The position numbers were made by a program, and so were the translations under genes. The notes beneath the pieces were generated by a model that had not been told where the DNA came from, ran no database searches, and saw only the letters and a program-made list of their open reading frames with translations. A DNA stretch of 64,000 nt, taken from assembly GCA_013285505.1 (NCBI GenBank), contig CP053450.1, positions 356,796 through 420,795 of the forward strand. Reading direction: 5' to 3'. This document shows positions 10,535-20,495 of this stretch, piece by piece. This DNA comes from Planctomycetota bacterium (GTDB lineage: Bacteria > Planctomycetota > Phycisphaerae > Phycisphaerales > UBA1924). How positions within the stretch are numbered: the stretch's first letter is position 1; the number at the start of each line of letters is the position of its first letter.

Positions 10535-11905
10535 TCAGTCGCGCTGGACCGGCGGCAGGCGTTCTTCGAGGGCGAGGATCTCGGAGGCGAAGGTGGGGTC
10601 GTTCTTGCGGCGTTCCTCGGTCATCCGCACGGCGTGCATGACGGTGGTGTGGTCCCGTCCTCCGAAGTAGCCGCCGATCTCCTCGAGCGAGTGCCGCGTG
10701 TTGTGCCGGGCCAGGAACATGCAGATCTGGCGGGGGATGGTGACCGAGCGGGCCCGGCGTTTGGACTGCAGGTCGCTCAGGCGCACGCTGTAGAAGTCGG
10801 TGACGGTCTCGATGATGGTCTGGATGGAGACCTGGCGGCTGGTGTCGGTGCTCGAGGCCCCGTCGATCACGCGTCGGGCGAGCTCGAGGGTGATGTCGCA
10901 CCCTTCGACCGAGGCGGTGATCTGCATGGTGCCGATCGCGCCTTCCAGCTCGCGGATGTTGGTGTCGATGGCCTGGGCGACGTAGCTGGCGACGTCGTCG
11001 GGCAGGTCGATGCCGCGTTGGCGGGCCTTGGACTTGAGGATGGTGGTGCGTGTCTCGAAGCAGGGCGGGTCGATCTGTGTGACCAGGCCCCACTTGAATC
11101 GCGAGACCAGCCGGTTCTGCAGATCGGGGATCAGTTCGGGCGGGGCGTCGGAGGAGAGGACGATCTGCTTCTGGGCCTGGTAGAGGCTGTTGAAGGTGTG
11201 GAAAAACTCTTCCTGCGTGCGGTCGCGGTTGCCGAGGGTCTGGATGTCGTCAATGACCAGGACATCGACATCGCGGAACCGGTGGCGGAAATCGGTCATC
11301 CGCCCGCCCTGCACGGCCTCGACGAACTCGGTCATGAACCCCTCGGCGGACATGTAGCAGAGCGCGGCCTCGGGGTCTTTGGCGCGGATGGCCAGGCAGA
11401 TCGCCTGCAGCAGGTGGGTTTTGCCGAGGCCCACGTCGCCGTGGATGAACAGGGGGTTGTACGACTGGCCCGGCTCGTTGGCGACGGCCTTGGCCGCGGC
11501 GAGGGCGAGGCGGTTGGTCGGGCCGATCACGAACGAGTCAAAATCGAACTCGGGATTCACCGAGAGGGTTGTGTTGCCGGCGCCGGTGCTCTGGCTGGCG
11601 GGGCGGTTGGCCCCGCCGTTGGGCATGACGACCCGGTCGGCGGGGACGACGGTCTCGCCGGGTTCGAGGAAGCGCACGGAGAGCAGGGCCCCGGTCACGC
11701 TGCGGATGGCGTCATTGAAGTGGGGCTGGCAGTTCTGCTGGAGGTAGGCCCGGTGGATCGCGGAGGTGGTGCGCACGGGCAGCGCGCCGCCGGCGACCGG
11801 CAGCGGTTCGAGTTCATCCTCGAACCACTTGCGGTAGAGCGGCGGGTGCGTCTTGCGCAGATGCGCAAGCACAGCTTCCCAGACCTTGCGATCGGGGTCG
11901 GACAT
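10535..11905 (-). CDS. dnaA: Chromosomal replication initiator DnaA
   Basis: AAA+ initiator that binds DnaA boxes and unwinds oriC. The 456-residue protein has domain I (residues 1-~85), a short linker, the AAA+ domain with Walker A GDVGLGKT (156-163), Walker B VLVIDDIQ, and a C-terminal DNA-binding domain with FGGRDHTTVMHAVR. ATG 11905 (MSDPDRKVWEAVL) is the natural start; the longer upstream frame lacks domain I character. The usual neighbours dnaN and recF are absent. The gene points towards the candidate origin, so its promoter lies in 11906-12082. Confidence 0.97.
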   Translation of the reverse strand: MSDPDRKVWEAVLAHLRKTHPPLYRKWFEDELEPLPVAGGALPVRTTSAIHRAYLQQNCQPHFNDAIRSVTGALLSVRFLEPGETVVPADRVVMPNGGANRPASQSTGAGNTTLSVNPEFDFDSFVIGPTNRLALAAAKAVANEPGQSYNPLFIHGDVGLGKTHLLQAICLAIRAKDPEAALCYMSAEGFMTEFVEAVQGGRMTDFRHRFRDVDVLVIDDIQTLGNRDRTQEEFFHTFNSLYQAQKQIVLSSDAPPELIPDLQNRLVSRFKWGLVTQIDPPCFETRTTILKSKARQRGIDLPDDVASYVAQAIDTNIRELEGAIGTMQITASVEGCDITLELARRVIDGASSTDTSRQVSIQTIIETVTDFYSVRLSDLQSKRRARSVTIPRQICMFLARHNTRHSLEEIGGYFGGRDHTTVMHAVRMTEERRKNDPTFASEILALEERLPPVQRD

Positions 11906-12082
11906 ATCTCGGCACAACCTCAGAAAAGTCTGGCGCGGGCCAGATTCAAGTTTTGGATCGTCGGGTGGCCTCCCGGGCACCCCGACGCGGAGTCAAATCG
12001 GAACCGTGCAAACGTAATCGAGCCCCGGGGGGGTGTCAACGGCGGCGTCTGAAAATGCCGCTGGCGGTTCGAGAAAGCACCC

Positions 12083-13004
12083 TCACGAGGCCGGCTGACC
12101 GGCCGTCGCCTCGGCGAGTTGTTGCTCGTAGCGCTGCTTGTTGTTCCGGTGGTCCATCAGGAAGTGCACGCGGCGGGCGTCCTCCTCGCGGAGTGTCTCG
12201 AACAACTGGGCCCGGGCCTCGCCCAGGTGCGTCCGGCGAGAGACGTGCACGAGCACCATCGCCTCGCACTCAGCGACGCGGAGCCACTCGGCGATGTCCG
12301 CGGCGTGGAGGTGCTTGCCGATGTTGGCCCGCCCGCGGTGCCCGGGCTCAAAGAACGTGCACTCGGAGATGATGATCTTCGACTTGCGCACGTCGTCGCG
12401 CACCAGGTGCGGGCCCGCGGCCGTGTCGCCGAGATAGGAGACCAGCGGCACCTCGAGGTTCCGCGTGATCTCCTCACCCCGGTCCTTGAGCTCGCGGAGC
12501 TTCTCCTGCGGAAAATCCGTGTACTCGGTCTTGAGCTTGGTGCGGTGCTCGATGATGCTGAACCCCATCGAGGGGCGCCGTGTGCTCGGTGTGGAAGCCC
12601 TTGAGCGAGATGTTGTTTTTGAGCTTGAAGGTCTCGTCCTCCTGCAGCGGGACGAGGTTGTACGGCGTGACCTGCCGCTCGAGGGCGTTGTAGCCGTCGA
12701 GCATGGTGCGGACGTCGGACTCGATGCGGGCGTCGCAGACGATGGTGGCATCGCCCATGCCCTGGAACCGCCGCTGCGAGCAGTAATACGCCAGGCCGCC
12801 GACGTGGTCCATGTGGCCGTGGGAGAGCGCGACGAAGTTGCTCGCCAAGGCCGCGCGGGGGCACGAGCCCATGTCGAAGCAGAGGTCGAGCTCGGGGATC
12901 TGGATGCACGTCGCCTCGCCGGCGATCGAGATGCCCTGCACGCGGTAGGGCGGCAGGTAGAGGAAGCCGAGGGACGTCTCGCGGGGCGGGGGTTTGGGCA
13001 GCAT
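12083..13004 (-). CDS. Metallo-beta-lactamase-fold hydrolase, RNase Z-like (frame break)
   Basis: A roughly 306-residue MBL-fold protein. The metal-binding motif SHGHMDHVGG (HxHxDH) is at residues ~60-70, and a further ligand region (GDTAAGP) and a late His (LVHVSRR) follow. The layout resembles RNase Z-type enzymes, but substrate cannot be assigned. The frame breaks at 12572-12577; GGGGCGCC read as GGGCGCC joins EHTAP to SMGFSIIEHRTK. It is divergent from the VTT-domain gene. Confidence is high for the fold and low for the exact reaction. Confidence 0.8.
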
Positions 13005-13188
13005 CGGGCAATCTCCGCAGCGGGCTTTCGCCCGGTCTGGGTCGGTGTGTGGACATAGTGCGCCGGGCCGGGACGCCCCGGGCCGGCGGGAGAGGACGGG
13101 GCGATGCTATCACCACAGGTCATGCCGTCAAGCGGGCGGCGACGCGTGAATCACCCCGGCCGCGCCGGTGCCGTATTCTCCGGGTCCT

Positions 13189-13981
13189 ATGACAGAACAC
13201 GACCACCAAGACCCCCCGGCCCCGAAAGACGATGCGCCCGCGACGCCGGCGCAGGAGGAACAGAGCCTCGGCGAGGTCTTCCGCAAGCTCGGCCCGGCGG
13301 GCTATCTGGCGATCGCGTGGACGACGGTGCCGATCGTCGGCAGCATCCTGCTGTGGATGAAGATGGGGACGATCGGCGACTGGCTGCGGGGCCACGAGCA
13401 CCTGGGGGTCGGGATCTACATCCTCGTCTTCGTGTTCAGCGCCGGCTTTGGCGTTCTGCCGACATACGTCCAGGCGATCCTCGCGGGCTGGGCGTTCGGC
13501 GTGGCGGTCGGCACGCCCGCGGCGATCGTGGGTGTGACCGGCGCGGCGATGGTGGGGTTTGTCGCGGCACGGGTCGCCAGCCGCGACCGCGCCGAACGGC
13601 TCATCGCCGAGAACGTCAAGGCCCGGGCGATCAAGGACGCGTTGATCGGGCACGGGTTCTGGAAGTCGCTGGGCATCGTGACGCTGCTGCGGCTGCCGAT
13701 CAACTCACCGTTTGCGCTGACCAACCTGGTGATGGCGTCGGCGGGCGTGACCAAGCGGGTGTTCCTGATCGGCACCGCGGTGGGCATGGCGCCGCGGACG
13801 GGCGCTGGCGGTTTATCTGGCCGCGGGCGTGCAGGAGTTGAGCAAGGACGCGGTGGCCGACGCCAAGCCCAAGTGGGTGACGGTCGCGGCGATCGTATCG
13901 GCGGTTGTGGTGTTCGGCTTCATCGCGTGGATCGCCAACCGTGCGGTGCAGAAGGTGACGGCGGGAGAGGCGCGGGGGTGA
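13189..13981 (+). CDS. VTT-domain (TVP38/TMEM64-like) membrane protein (frame break)
   Basis: An integral membrane protein of about 263 residues. After a ~35-residue polar N-terminus come a first helix (YLAIAWTTVPIVGSILLW), then the family core with FGVLPTYVQAILAGWAFGVA and LLRLPINSPFALTNLVMASA, and a last helix (VAAIVSAVVVFGFIAWIA). VTT proteins are proposed lipid scramblases or transporters; the substrate here is unknown. The frame breaks at 13800-13806, where GGGCGCT read as GGCGCT restores PRTALAVYLAAGVQEL. Identification rests on the core motif. Confidence 0.78.
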
Positions 13982-14022
13982 GCTGCCATCCGTCAGAGCC
14001 GCGGGCGTGAGCACGGGCGTGC

Positions 14023-14112
14023 CACCAAGACGCGGCTGCTCTGAGTCGCTTCTTGGTGCGTGCGGTGTTCAGGCCGTCCGTGAGCATCAAGATCGCAGAG
14101 CCGATCTTGATG
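14023..14112. terminator. Two hairpins between convergent genes
   Basis: Hairpin one pairs CACCAAGA (14023-14030) with 14051-14058. Hairpin two is a perfect 11-bp stem, CATCAAGATCG (14085-14095) with 14102-14112, and a 6-base loop. They lie between the 3' ends of the VTT gene and a minus-strand gene, next to a copy of the dispersed repeat. No clear T-tract follows on either strand, so termination is plausible but unproven. Confidence 0.4.
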
Positions 14113-14118
14113 GCACGT

Positions 14119-14871
14119 TTACTCGGGTGATTGGTCGCATGTCGCGCCGCACTCGGGGCAGGTCGTGAGGCCGCGGGTGTCGTAGCCGCACTCGGGGCAG
14201 AGGCCGCGGAGCAGGCGGCGGTTGCGTCGAGACCACGGGTGGGCTGCGAACCACGTGGGCCAGCCGGTGAAGGAGTAGAGCAGGGCGGCGAGGGTGAGCA
14301 GCGCGAAGGTGTCGTGGGCGACGCCGGTCCAGAGGACGCGGGACGAGGACGTGTCCGCCTTGGCAACATCTTCGTAGTACTGCAGCCATCCCCAGCACGG
14401 CTTGGCGCGAGTTTGTGCGTTGAAGAGAGCCTGGCGCGCGTCGCCGAGTTCTTCCGCCGACCAGTCTCCGACAAGTGGCCTCAGGCCGATTCCCTTGCGC
14501 GTTCGTTCGGTCGTGTGCGACCACACACCGTCCCGCGTTGTGCCGTTGACGAAGTTGCACGTGGCAACGGGGGTATCGCCCGAGTCCAAGAGCTGCGCAA
14601 GCTCACCCCAACTCTCGTTGTCCGCATCGATCACGCGCATGCCACCGGGCTCGCGCACGAGGAATAGGTTGGGCGAAACCCGGCAGTAGCCGGCCCGGGC
14701 AACGAAGAGTCCCTCAGCGATCGAGCCCACGACCGTACCGTTGGGGCCCCCCGGCAGCGTGAACGCATCCCCCGCCAGCACGCCCATCAACACCAGCGAC
14801 GCGACGGGGTTGGCGACCCAGCGTCTCGCCCACTGTCTCAGGCTGCCCGGCACTGGTCGATCGGTGTCCAC
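14119..14871 (-). CDS. Membrane protein with C-terminal zinc knuckle pair
   Basis: A 250-residue protein of unknown function. An N-terminal membrane helix (VASLVLMGVLAGDAFTL), an outer domain of ~130 residues, and a second helix (FALLTLAALLYSFTGWPTWF) precede the C-terminal CPECGYDTRGLTTCPECG. That tail is a four-Cys zinc-binding module seen in many planctomycete membrane proteins. No ATG is in a suitable place, so I propose GTG 14871. The upstream extension of the frame overlaps gatC in antisense and is not supported. Confidence 0.65.
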   Translation of the reverse strand: MDTDRPVPGSLRQWARRWVANPVASLVLMGVLAGDAFTLPGGPNGTVVGSIAEGLFVARAGYCRVSPNLFLVREPGGMRVIDADNESWGELAQLLDSGDTPVATCNFVNGTTRDGVWSHTTERTRKGIGLRPLVGDWSAEELGDARQALFNAQTRAKPCWGWLQYYEDVAKADTSSSRVLWTGVAHDTFALLTLAALLYSFTGWPTWFAAHPWSRRNRRLLRGLCPECGYDTRGLTTCPECGATCDQSPE

Positions 14872-14967
14872 GTCCCAATGTACGGCGGGCAGGCCGCACG
14901 GTTTGAACAGAAACCGGGCCGTTCGCGGTTGGCTGTGTGGATATCTGGATGCCGATACACTCCTCCC

Positions 14968-15288
14968 ATGGCCGATCTGACCCCTCAGGACATCCAGAAG
15001 CTCGCCCGTCTGTCGCGGCTGGAGGTCGCCGAGGGCGATGTGGACCGCTACCGGGCCGAGCTCGGCGCGGTGCTGGGGTGGATGGACCGGCTGGGGGAGA
15101 TGGATCTGGCCGGTGTCGAGCCCATGACCCGGGCGGGGACCGCGGACGGCTCGAATCAGCAGAACCGGCTGGACGCCGACGAACCCGGCCCGGTGCTTGC
15201 CAATGATGTAGTAATGGGGCTTGCGCCCCAGGCGATGCCCCCGTTCTTCCGTGTGCCCAAAGTCTTGGGTGAGGGCGGCGGGGCGTAG
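14968..15288 (+). CDS. gatC: Aspartyl/glutamyl-tRNA amidotransferase subunit C
   Basis: The small subunit that holds GatA and GatB together in the enzyme converting Glu-tRNA-Gln (and Asp-tRNA-Asn) to the amidated forms. The 106 residues include the family hallmarks IQKLARLSRLEV at the N-terminus and VEPMTRAG in the middle, ending near PPFFRVPKVLG. gatA lies 560 bases downstream on the same strand with one lipoprotein gene between; gatB is not in the window. Confidence 0.95.
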   Translation: MADLTPQDIQKLARLSRLEVAEGDVDRYRAELGAVLGWMDRLGEMDLAGVEPMTRAGTADGSNQQNRLDADEPGPVLANDVVMGLAPQAMPPFFRVPKVLGEGGGA

Positions 15289-15333
15289 ACGACTCTTTCC
15301 GGGCCCGCTCGGATCTGGCCCAGCACGCAGGGA

Positions 15334-15801
15334 GTGATGACGATGCTCAAGCAGATGGCGATGGTGTTGGTGGCGTTGACCCTGGTGACGGGGCTCTCGA
15401 TCGGTGCCGCGGGATGCTCGAAGGACGACGGCTGGAGCAGCGTGCCGGAAGATCATCCGGACATCGTCGCGGCACGGCAGGAGGCCAAGGATTCCTTCGG
15501 AGAGTTCCTGACGCTGCTCAAGGCCCGCCGGCCGATGACGGCCTACACCGTTGACGTGCTCTACGAGGAGGACGGCAAGTCGGAGTATCTCACGCTCGAC
15601 GTGCTCAGCGCCAACGAGACCGAGATCACCGGCACCATCGTGGGCTACCCCAAGCAGGTCAAGAAGTACAGCGGCGAAGAGGTCACGGCCCAGACCGCCA
15701 ACCTCTCCGACTGGCGCGTCGAGACCCCCGAGGGCGATGTCAGGGGCGGTTTCGTCTCCGACGTCCGCGCGCGGCTGCAGCGGGCCGGCACGGGCGGCTG
15801 A
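15334..15801 (+). CDS. DUF2314-domain lipoprotein
   Basis: A 155-residue exported protein. The signal peptide ends in a lipobox-like IGAAGC at residues ~23-28, so it is probably lipid-anchored. The domain from residue ~45 onward (TAYTVDVLYEEDGKSEYLTL, then IVGYPKQV and LSDWRVETPEG with GGFVSDVRAR) fits DUF2314, whose function is unknown. It sits between gatC and gatA on the same strand, so it is likely co-transcribed with the amidotransferase genes although no functional link is known. Confidence 0.75.
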   Translation: MMTMLKQMAMVLVALTLVTGLSIGAAGCSKDDGWSSVPEDHPDIVAARQEAKDSFGEFLTLLKARRPMTAYTVDVLYEEDGKSEYLTLDVLSANETEITGTIVGYPKQVKKYSGEEVTAQTANLSDWRVETPEGDVRGGFVSDVRARLQRAGTGG

Positions 15802-15847
15802 TCAACCCACTCCACCCCCACCCTTGGCTGAATCACCCGGGTCAGGC

Positions 15848-17328
15848 ATGAACGCGACCACGATCGCTGCGGGTATCCGCGATGGCTCGCTCTCGGCGGC
15901 GGCGGTCGTGCGCGACACGCTCGCGCGGATCGGTGCGGAGAACACTGCGGCTCCGGCGCGTTCGTGTCGGTCTTCGACGAGCACGCGCTCGAGCGGGCCT
16001 CGGAGATCGATGCGCAGCGGGCACGGGGCGAACCGCTCGGCCCGCTCGCCGGTGTGCCGATCGCGGTCAAGGACAACATCTGTTTCGACCATGGCCAGAC
16101 GACCTGCGCCAGCCGCGCGCTCGAGGGATACCGCTCGCCGTTTGCCGCGACAGCGGTGCGGCGGCTGACCGACGCCGGCGCGATCGTCGTCGGCAAGACC
16201 AACCTCGACGAGTTCGGCATGGGCTCGTCGTGCGAGCACTCGGTCTTCGGGCCGACACGGAACCCGTGGGACCACTCCCGCGTGCCCGGCGGCAGCTCTG
16301 GCGGCAGCGCCGCGGCCGTGGCGGCCGGGATGGTCCCGATCGCCCTGGGCTCGGACACCGGCGGCTCGATCCGTCAGCCCGCGGCCCTCTGCGGCGTGGT
16401 GGGCGTGAAGCCGACCTACGGGCGCGTGAGCCGCTACGGGCTCGTCGCCTACGCCTCGAGCCTCGACCAGATCGGGCCCATCGCCGGGTCGGTCGAGGAC
16501 TGTGCGCTGGCGCTCTCGGTCATGCAGGGTGTTGACCCACGCGACGCGACGTCGGCGGATCGACCGGCGGACGCGATCGAGCCGATCGCGGACGACCACC
16601 GCGCGCCGGACCTCAAGGGCGTGGTGTTCGGCGTGCCGAGCCTGGCATTCGGGGCGCACAACGACCCTGAGGCCGAGGGCGTCTTTGCGCGCGCGATCGA
16701 GACGCTGCGGGCGGCGGGGGCGGAGGTCAGGGAGATCGAGCTGCCCCACGCCGACCACGCTGTCGCGGCCTATTACGTGATTGCTTCGGCCGAGGCCAGT
16801 TCCAACCTGGCGCGGTACGACGGCGTGCGCTACGGCCGCAGGGCCGAGTTGCCCAAGAGCGCGACGCTCGAGGAGATGTACACCCGCACCCGCACGGAGG
16901 GTTTCGGCGCCGAGGTCAAGCGGCGGATCATGCTCGGCACGCACGTGCTCACGAGCGGGTACTACGACGCGTATTACCTGACCGCGCTGCGGGCCAGGCG
17001 GAGGATCGCCGAGGACTACGCGTCGGCGTTCGCCGCGGGGTGCGACGCGGTGCTCATGCCGGCGACACCGGGGCCGGCCTTCCCGCTCGGGGCCAAGCTC
17101 ACCGACCCGCTCATGATGTACGCCGAGGATGTCTACACGGTGGGCGCGAGCCTCGCGGGGCTGCCCGCGGCCGCGGTGCCCGCGGGGCTGGTCGAGTCGG
17201 CGCGCCTGCCCATCGGCCTGCAGTTGGTCGCCCCCGCGTGGGGTGAGGCCCGGCTGCTCGATGTGGCCCGGCGCGTCGTAGGCGTGCTCCATCCCCGGGG
17301 CGTGCCCTCGCCGCAGGCCGCGACCTGA
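15848..17328 (+). CDS. gatA: Aspartyl/glutamyl-tRNA amidotransferase subunit A (frame break)
   Basis: The amidase subunit that releases ammonia from glutamine for transfer to misacylated tRNA. The amidase signature is complete: catalytic Lys in PIAVKDNI, cis-Ser in VPGGSSGGSAAAVAAG, and nucleophile Ser in GSDTGGSIRQPAALCG. ATG 15848 gives the normal N-terminus MNATTIAAGIRDGSL. The frame breaks at 15947-15960. Two deletions at adjacent GCGC-type sites would give ENTALGAFVSVFDEH; a single missing base is the alternative. The gene is essential in organisms lacking GlnRS, so the break is probably artefactual. Confidence 0.92.
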
Positions 17329-17339
17329 ACGGGCGGCTT

Positions 17340-18088
17340 TTAGTCCTCGAACTCGGTCTGCATCGTCAGGTGCAGCGTGCTGCCCGAAGCCCGCAGCGAA
17401 AGGACTCGGACGCGGCGGCCGTCGCCGAGGCTGACCCGGGGGTCCGTCGCTAGAGGCCCGGCACCGGCGAGCCGCATCGAGCAGCCGGCGGACCTCCGGG
17501 TCTTCGATGCCGCCCGAAGCAAAGAGATCGGACAGTGCCGACTCGGCCTGCCCGAGGATCCAGTCGGCGGGGAGTGGCAGCCGCCCGATGGACACCGACT
17601 CGGCACGGACCCAGAGCGAACCGTCCTCGTGAAACTCCGGGCGGAGTGTGGCCGAGATGACCTGCGGCCGCTCGTCGCTGACGTACTCAACACCCACCTG
17701 CACCAGACCCCGATCGAACTCGACCTGCACGTTGCGGACCTGCGCCGGCCAGACGAAGCGCTCGTCGCGGTTGCGCAGCCACTGGCCCAGCCGGGTGTTG
17801 AGCCACGCGTTGGCGTCCGCGGCACGCAGGCCGACCGACCACGGCTCGGCCGCGTCGGGCCGGACCTCGTACATCACGTTGACCAGCCCGTTCTCGATCG
17901 CTTCGGCCCGCGCGACTGTCGCGGGGTCGGTCGCGCGGACGGAGCCGCCACCAGCTGGGGGCCGAGCGGGTAAGGCTGGTGACGACCAGCACCAGCACCG
18001 TGGCGCACAGCACCAGCGCGACCGTCACCCCGACCACCCATCGGTGGACTCGTCGGAGCGTGGTGCCTGGTCGCGGTCGGGGCGTCAT
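17340..18088 (-). CDS. Membrane-anchored protein of unknown function (two frame breaks)
   Basis: I do not recognise the family. The repaired product has about 248 residues: a short basic N-terminus, one strong membrane helix (WVVGVTVALVLCATVLVLVV), then a soluble outer domain with VNVMYEVRPDAAEPWSVGLR and a C-terminus ending LTMQTEFED. Breaks at 17943-17949 and 17470-17475 are each repaired by reading AGCCGC as AGCGC on the plus strand, giving WWRSVRATD and LLDALAGAG. It is convergent with gatA (11 bases) and downstream of another secreted unknown on the same strand. Confidence 0.6.
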
Positions 18089-18164
18089 GCGGAGGGCATC
18101 GTGGCCGCAGTCGGTGCCGGGATCAAGCCGGGCCCGACCGGGGACCCCTCACGCGGTGCTCAGG

Positions 18165-19199
18165 TCACTCGAGGAAGGCGCTGGTGTCCACTCGGCCGCC
18201 CTCGATCAGCTGGAAGATCAGGTCGCGACGCGTCTCGTCGTCGAGCGAGACCGGCGTCGCGCCCGCGGGGATCGGGTCCATCAGGTCGGTCGGGTCGATC
18301 TCCGGACGCATCCCGATCGCCAGCCGCATGGCCTCGCGGCGGGTGTCGGTGTCGAGGTGGGAGAAGATCTCGCGGATCAGGATCGCCCGCTCGTCGATGT
18401 CGCTCTCGTTGCCGAGCCGGGCCGCGAGCGGGGCGACCTTCGCGGCCGTGTCGCTGTCGAGGCCCAGCTGCGGCTGGATGGCGTCGAAGTAGTCCGCGGT
18501 GTCGAGCATGAGTCGGCGGAAGTAGTACTCGAACTCGCTGATCGACATCCGGAGCACCCGGTGCATCATCTGGTCGAGCGGCGTGGCCCCGTCGGCGGTC
18601 GTCGGGGTGGTCATCGCGTCCTCGGTGAGGTCCTGCTGGTGCGCCCGCAGGATGTTCTGGGTGACCGCGCCGATGTCGGGGCGGAGACGCCCGGCGATGA
18701 TCAGGTCGCCGGTGATCGAGGGCGAGATCGACGGGTTGGCGGTGAAGACGGCCAAGCGAGTCGCCGAGGCACGCAGCGCGGTCTCGTCGGCCACGCGGGC
18801 CTCCTCCACCAGCCCGTTCTCCACGTCGAGGAGCAGATCGATCTGGTCGGCGACGAGCCGCTCGACCTTCAGACGCCGCTCGTAGAACCCGGGCGCGATA
18901 CGCACGAGCGTCGGCAGATCGACCAGCGGGTTGTGCGCCAGCGCGAGGTACTCCGGCGGCGTGTCGAGCATGACGATCTCGCCGTCGTTGTCGCGCTCGG
19001 TGATCGGCACGAAGTCCACCTCGGGCGTCTTCGGCTGGGCCGGACGCGGCTGTGCGGCGGGGGCCGGCGGCTGCGGCTTGAAGGCCGGGGCACGCTCGGG
19101 CGGGGTGACCGGCGGCGTGACCACCTGGGCCGTCGCGGCGGGGGCGATCAGGGCGGCGGCGATCAGGGCGATCGTCGGGGTGCGGGGGTTGCAGGACAT
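18165..19199 (-). CDS. Secreted protein of unknown function
   Basis: A 344-residue exported protein with a signal peptide (IALIAAALIAPAATA, cleaved near residue 23), a Pro-rich linker of about 40 residues (repeated PPAP/QPRPAQP), and a largely helical, acidic domain. No catalytic motif is recognisable. ATG 19199 is chosen because it starts the signal peptide; the frame upstream of it has no signal-like features. It lies between two other unknown exported genes on the same strand. A terminator of the upstream gene separates it from that gene. Confidence 0.65.
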   Translation of the reverse strand: MSCNPRTPTIALIAAALIAPAATAQVVTPPVTPPERAPAFKPQPPAPAAQPRPAQPKTPEVDFVPITERDNDGEIVMLDTPPEYLALAHNPLVDLPTLVRIAPGFYERRLKVERLVADQIDLLLDVENGLVEEARVADETALRASATRLAVFTANPSISPSITGDLIIAGRLRPDIGAVTQNILRAHQQDLTEDAMTTPTTADGATPLDQMMHRVLRMSISEFEYYFRRLMLDTADYFDAIQPQLGLDSDTAAKVAPLAARLGNESDIDERAILIREIFSHLDTDTRREAMRLAIGMRPEIDPTDLMDPIPAGATPVSLDDETRRDLIFQLIEGGRVDTSAFLE

Positions 19200-19291
19200 G
19201 CGCGGCTCTCCAGCGTGCGGACACTTGCGAACATCAGATCGGGCGACGGCGGTCGTCGCGCACCTGCAAGCGTATCCCCCAAGGCACCGAC

Positions 19292-19327
19292 GCGAAAAGA
19301 AATCCGCCCCGGCGCGGGCCGGGGCGG
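19292..19327 (-). terminator. Intrinsic terminator downstream of the 19.4-20.3 kb gene
   Basis: A perfect 9-bp stem (19304-19312 with 19319-19327) with a 6-base loop, followed on the minus strand by ATTTCTTTTCGCG. It lies 85 bases after the stop of the gene ending at 19413. Confidence 0.8.
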
Positions 19328-19412
19328 GCAGGTCGAGCGGGCTGACCCGATCATCGTTCGAACGATCGGCCACGCTCGTGAGAACATGGGCGGGATGCCG
19401 GAGCGTGCGGCC

Positions 19413-20292
19413 TTACTGGACGCCCTTGATCCGCTCGAGCATCTCGGTCCGCTGGGCCTCGTTGAGGAACGCGAGCACGCCGATGAACAGCTGCGCGGTG
19501 TCACCCTCAGACGGCTCGCCCATCGTGCGACCCATGTGGTCGTTGATCAATGACTGAATCTTGGTCTGCTGAAACTCGTTGAGCTCCAGACCTTTGGTCA
19601 GATACTGCACCGCGAACCGCTCGCTCGCCAGGGCACGCTCGGCGGCTAACTCGACCTCCTTGCCGATCTGGTCGCGCCGGGCCTCGCGAACCGCCTTGCG
19701 CAGGCGCAGCCGTTCACCCTTGGCGTTCGCGGCATCGACGCGGGCCTGCCCCACCGCCTGCCAGTACTCATCGAGCAGCGCGTCAAACTCATCGCCCGTC
19801 ATCTCGGGCAGCAGCGGGCGGATCTCGTCCTCCAGACTGCCGCGTTCGATCAGCGGGTAGAGCGCCTTGAGGACGCGGGCGAAGAACCAGCCCTTCTCGA
19901 GCGCCTTGCCCGAGGCCTCGACAGTCTCGGCCTGAATGAACAGCTCAAAGTTGTCGGCGATCAGCTGCTCGGCCAACCGCGCGCGCTCGGCGATCACATC
20001 CGACACCCGCCCGGCGGTCATCGGGTCGAGGTCGAGCAGGTCGAGCGCCGCCTCGGCCGGCGGCAGGCCGAGCTCCTGCAGCTGGCCGCTGTACTCGTAC
20101 GCGACCAGCGTGTGCGGCTCGGCCGGCTCGACGCTCGGGCCGGCCAGCCGCGTTGGCCGGCTCGGCCGGTCGTTCCGGCGATGTCTGTTCTGCAGCGGGG
20201 GTGGTCTGGCCGTCGGCCTGCGCTTGGGCGCTGGCGGCGAACATCGTTGCGTGGAGCAGCACGATGCCTATGGCGAGCGGGAGCTTGGTCAT
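19413..20292 (-). CDS. Secreted helical protein of unknown function (frame break)
   Basis: I do not recognise the family. The repaired ~292-residue product starts with a signal peptide (MTKLPLAIGIVLLHATMFAA), then a Thr/Pro/Ala-rich linker. A charged, helix-rich domain follows (AERARLAEQLIADNFELFIQ; RLRLRKAVREARRDQIGKEV). The break at 20146-20151 is repaired by reading AGCCGC as AGCGC on the plus strand, giving PANALAGPSVEPAEP. ATG 20292 is divergent from pyrE at 20496. An intrinsic terminator follows. Confidence 0.6.
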
Positions 20293-20495
20293 GGCGGCGA
20301 TTCTCCTGGGTCCTGTGCCCCGGTGGTGGCGGTCTCGGTGTCTCCAAACTGATTGGTCGGCTCTCACGGGGGATTTCGCCGGTTTGCATGCCGATCTGGC
20401 AGCCGGGAAAGAAAGCGGCCCGAACCGGCTCAGAACACCGCCCCGGAACACCGTCAAGATACCGCCCCCCCTGCAAAACGGACTACCCTTTCTGC

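Noticed and set aside
14934..14944. DnaA-box-like TGTGGATAT upstream of gatC, and a similar one near 40776
   Set aside because: Single 8/9 matches without neighbours or an A/T-rich stretch; expected by chance in a window this size.
15802..17877. Very long minus-strand open frame opposite gatA
   Set aside because: Only its first ~140 codons are part of a real gene (the 17340-18088 unknown). The rest is antisense to gatA with low-complexity Arg/Gly/Pro content typical of GC-rich shadow frames.
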